A stretch of DNA of 64,000 nt from Polaromonas sp. JS666. GTDB lineage: Bacteria > Pseudomonadota > Gammaproteobacteria > Burkholderiales > Burkholderiaceae_C. The notes below the pieces were generated by a model. That model was not told the DNA's origin. It worked only from the letters and a program-made list of their open reading frames with translations, and did not search any database. The stretch spans positions 1,922,001 through 1,986,000 of the forward strand of contig NC_007948.1 of assembly GCF_000013865.1 (NCBI RefSeq). The letters run 5' to 3'. The position numbers were made by a program, and so were the translations under genes. Shown here piece after piece: positions 62,191 through 64,000 of this stretch (the stretch's first letter is position 1; each line of letters starts with the position of its first letter).

Positions 62191-62393
62191 GGGTGAATTT
62201 TGTGCCGCAGTTCTGGAAGATGCAAGATGCGTTGCCGCAGATCAACTCCAGGTCAGTCACTACTGAATTACCACTTATTGAATCAGCGCAGCTCGGTCAG
62301 TCAGACTGCCACCGCACATCCAAGACTTGCTACCTATCATGAAACTTAACAGTCGCAATTCGCTGACCATTGAACTCACTGAAGGAAGCTCTC

Positions 62394-62684
62394 ATGAATA
62401 TCACCACACCTGCCATTAATAACCACATGCTGATCAGCCTGATTTCGGAGCGCCAGATCGCATTGGGAAAATCAGATGCCGAACTCTCTACCGCACTGGG
62501 ATTCGAGCGAAGCACTATCCTGACGATGACGAAATCTGGGGCCATCAAATTTCCATTGAACAAGATCCCGGCATTGGCCGAAGCGCTGGAGCTGGATGCG
62601 TCTGATCTGTTAGTGACGGCAATGAAAGAATCTGCACCCGATCTGCTGGAGTTGATTGAACAGGTCTGGGGCCACGCACTTTGA
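62394..62684 (+). CDS. Small helix-turn-helix regulator (XRE-like)
   Basis: A 96-residue protein: LISLISERQIALGKSDAELS then TALGFERSTILTMTKSGAIKFPLNKIPALAEALELDASDLL form a Cro/CI-type helix-turn-helix at about residues 18-70. GAAGGAAG precedes the ATG at 62394. It is divergent from the nuclease-like gene, 203 bases away, and could regulate it. Its TGA overlaps a TTG that opens a 36-codon frame. Confidence 0.78.
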   Translation: MNITTPAINNHMLISLISERQIALGKSDAELSTALGFERSTILTMTKSGAIKFPLNKIPALAEALELDASDLLVTAMKESAPDLLELIEQVWGHAL

Positions 62685-62791
62685 CACCTGAAGAGGGACG
62701 CCTCATCCAGGCGTGCCGCAAGCTGGCCTCCGGGCGCAAGGTGGCCCCCATGGTGTTTAGTGAAGCCGTCATTGCTGTGGTCACGGTCTAA
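62681..62791 (+). CDS. Possible small coupled ORF (36 residues)
   Basis: A TTG overlapping the regulator's stop opens a 36-codon frame (TPEEGRLIQACRKLASGRKV and on). The overlap suggests translational coupling. No family is recognised. Confidence 0.3.
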   Translation: MTPEEGRLIQACRKLASGRKVAPMVFSEAVIAVVTV

Positions 62792-63019
62792 CCAGACACC
62801 ACCCAATGCATCGGGCCAGGCAGTCTCATCCCCTGAACTGGACGAAACGGCTGACCTTGCACCCCTTATCTGGAAAAACGATTGAGCATGGCCCTTGGTG
62901 GCGCTTTTTTCCAGGCGATGACGAAGAGTGCTTATAGGTCGGGGGCTCGCAGGACCTCACGGCCATGCCTGATTCTGACCGAGACACCTACAAGCCTTCC
63001 ATGACCATGCCATGCTCTG

Positions 63020-63502
63020 CTACCGCCGGCGTGTCTCAGTCCAGACGGCTGCCATATCTTGCGGACTGGTGGCATCGTGCCAGCCTTCATGCCACACCTG
63101 AAAATGAAGTTCGGTCAGTGGAATGATCGCAGTGGTTGCGAACCAGTGCGCAGGGTCTGCCCCCTTTTTCTTGCCTACATTTTCCAGTATTCGTCGTGTT
63201 GCCCGTGGTGTACCGGCGACGGTGCAAGCGTCCTTCCAATTCAGCAAGCGCGGGTCGGTCGCAGAAAGGCCAAATCGAATACATCCGAAGCGTTCGGCCT
63301 GTTGCTTAAACGTCAGAGAAACCGTAGCCCCGGCATTATTTTGCAACATCTTAGTCGCGGTGGGCTCCCATTGCTGGTTTGCCGAGAACCACAACATCGG
63401 CAGTTCCCCAGCGGCACCAGCGTTGCTTCCTCTAAGGCCCCCAGATTCCACTATGGCGGGCAAGTGTGCCCACGGCGCATAGTGCCAAAACATACTCATC
63501 AT
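63020..63502 (-). CDS. Hypothetical protein with WHYA...IVESGGLRG start (possible ADP-ribosyltransferase-like fold)
   Basis: A 160-residue protein. The N-terminus FWHYAPWAHLPAIVESGGLRG, followed by PMLWFSANQQWEPTATKML, resembles the start of DarT/ART-type toxin-fold proteins and related uncharacterised families (HYT..., I..xGxL, WFS...WE.TA). No catalytic Glu can be assigned with confidence. The remainder is ordinary globular sequence. It sits in the island with no evident antitoxin partner. Either of the first Met codons may be the start. Confidence 0.55.
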   Translation of the reverse strand: MMSMFWHYAPWAHLPAIVESGGLRGSNAGAAGELPMLWFSANQQWEPTATKMLQNNAGATVSLTFKQQAERFGCIRFGLSATDPRLLNWKDACTVAGTPRATRRILENVGKKKGADPAHWFATTAIIPLTELHFQVWHEGWHDATSPQDMAAVWTETRRR

Positions 63503-63595
63503 GCTCCCTCATCCATCGCAATTAGGCCGCGTATGGTACCTGGTTTGATCGAGCCACCCGCATGGGCTCCCTGAGTTGTCCCCGCCGCCTGTGGC

Positions 63596-64000
63596 CTACG
63601 CTGTTGATAACTTTTGGGATAAGTCCCCAAAGCATCGCCAGTACTGGGTTGGCGGGCAGTGCTTATTAATTGGGCAATGAGTCCGAGCGATTAACGTCGT
63701 AACCTGGGTAGCATCCACGCGCCATTGCGGACCGTCGAATTCGGGGGCAGCCGCTGTAAAGTCGTACACAGCTAGGGCCCATACTCCGTCAAGTTCCATT
63801 CCAATTGACCAGCCTAAACCATAGCTATGCCAGGTCAACTCGGTATCGCTTGAGTAACCGAAAAGCGAAAGCGGTCTGTCGGCAGCCCCCTCAAATGGGG
63901 GATGTTCAAACCACAACGGTTGGTCGAGAATCGCTCCAATTGTGGAGCAAGCCATTTCTTGCCAGTTGCCGGGTTTGTCGCTATTTTTAATGGAGCAAAC
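63596..64000 (-). CDS. Hypothetical protein (partial, runs off the right edge)
   Basis: The frame is open from 64000 to the stop at 63596, about 134 residues, with an internal ATG at 63955. Visible parts are SDKPGNWQEMACSTIGAILD, LSLFGYSSDTELTWHSYGLG and PEFDGPQWRVDATQVTTLIA. No family recognised. The true N-terminus is likely outside the window. Confidence 0.5.
   Translation of the reverse strand, partial: VCSIKNSDKPGNWQEMACSTIGAILDQPLWFEHPPFEGAADRPLSLFGYSSDTELTWHSYGLGWSIGMELDGVWALAVYDFTAAAPEFDGPQWRVDATQVTTLIARTHCPINKHCPPTQYWRCFGDLSQKLSTA

Larger units (their letters stand above)
53931..64000. mobile_element. Integrated genomic island (left part), inserted at tRNA-Gly
   Basis: Everything right of the tRNA fragment differs from the core. 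It carries replication-type genes, an unpaired antitoxin, nuclease-like and unknown genes, short tandem repeats and larger spacers. By geometry, the island lies on the high-coordinate side and should end at an intact tRNA-Gly(UCC) beyond 64000. No integrase or conjugation gene is seen within the window. Confidence 0.78.

Overview
The window (64 kb, GC-rich) reads as the chromosome of a betaproteobacterium, most likely family Comamonadaceae (Polaromonas/Rhodoferax-like). The clues are a tandem glycine riboswitch ahead of gcvT-gcvH-gcvP, an epsA-B-L-E-F-G polysaccharide module, Bug-type and TRAP solute receptors, and a phthalate cluster. The genus is an inference; no 16S or complete tRNA is present.

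Left part, 0-13 kb (core metabolism): end of an esterase, an enolase-superfamily enzyme, an alpha/beta hydrolase, a periplasmic FKBP prolyl isomerase and a TauE/SafE exporter. These are followed by the glycine cleavage operon (minus strand), then a TRAP transporter (dctPQM) preceded by a denD-like dehydrogenase, which suggests uptake and oxidation of a C4 sugar acid.

13-35 kb (surface polysaccharide): plus-strand epsA (LuxR regulator), epsB (priming transferase), epsL, epsE, epsF, epsG and a WecB/TagA/CpsF transferase converge on a long minus-strand operon. That operon carries galE, a small membrane-anchored protein, a Wzx-like flippase, a Wzy/O-antigen ligase-like protein, two GT2 and one GT4 glycosyltransferases, acyl/acetyltransferases, an epimerase and a GMC oxidoreductase. 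No exosortase (epsH/xrtB) is seen.

35-45 kb: a 1.2 kb near-empty stretch with a 165 bp fold-back element, ETF-ubiquinone oxidoreductase, an SDR, small enzymes, a catalase relic, and a PAS-LuxR regulator divergent from 3-oxoacid CoA-transferase (scoAB) with a clear palindromic operator.

45-52.3 kb: a phthalate-to-protocatechuate cluster. marR, the dihydrodiol dehydrogenase and the reductase form one operon. The Rieske oxygenase, a Bug-type binding protein, 4,5-dihydroxyphthalate decarboxylase and an EamA transporter form the divergent one. A sigma70-like promoter overlapped by a perfect palindrome lies between them. Decayed dpaL and oppF/dppF C-termini follow at 52.3-53.1 kb.

53.9 kb to the end: an integrated element. 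Its left edge is a displaced 3' end of tRNA-Gly(UCC). It carries a replication-initiator-like gene, an AAA+ helicase-like gene, iteron-like and 5-bp tandem repeats, an unpaired RelB-family antitoxin, a 557-residue protein with three zinc-ribbon units plus GIY-YIG and HNH-like parts next to a small HTH gene, and several unknown genes. The intact tRNA-Gly and probably the integrase should lie right of the window.
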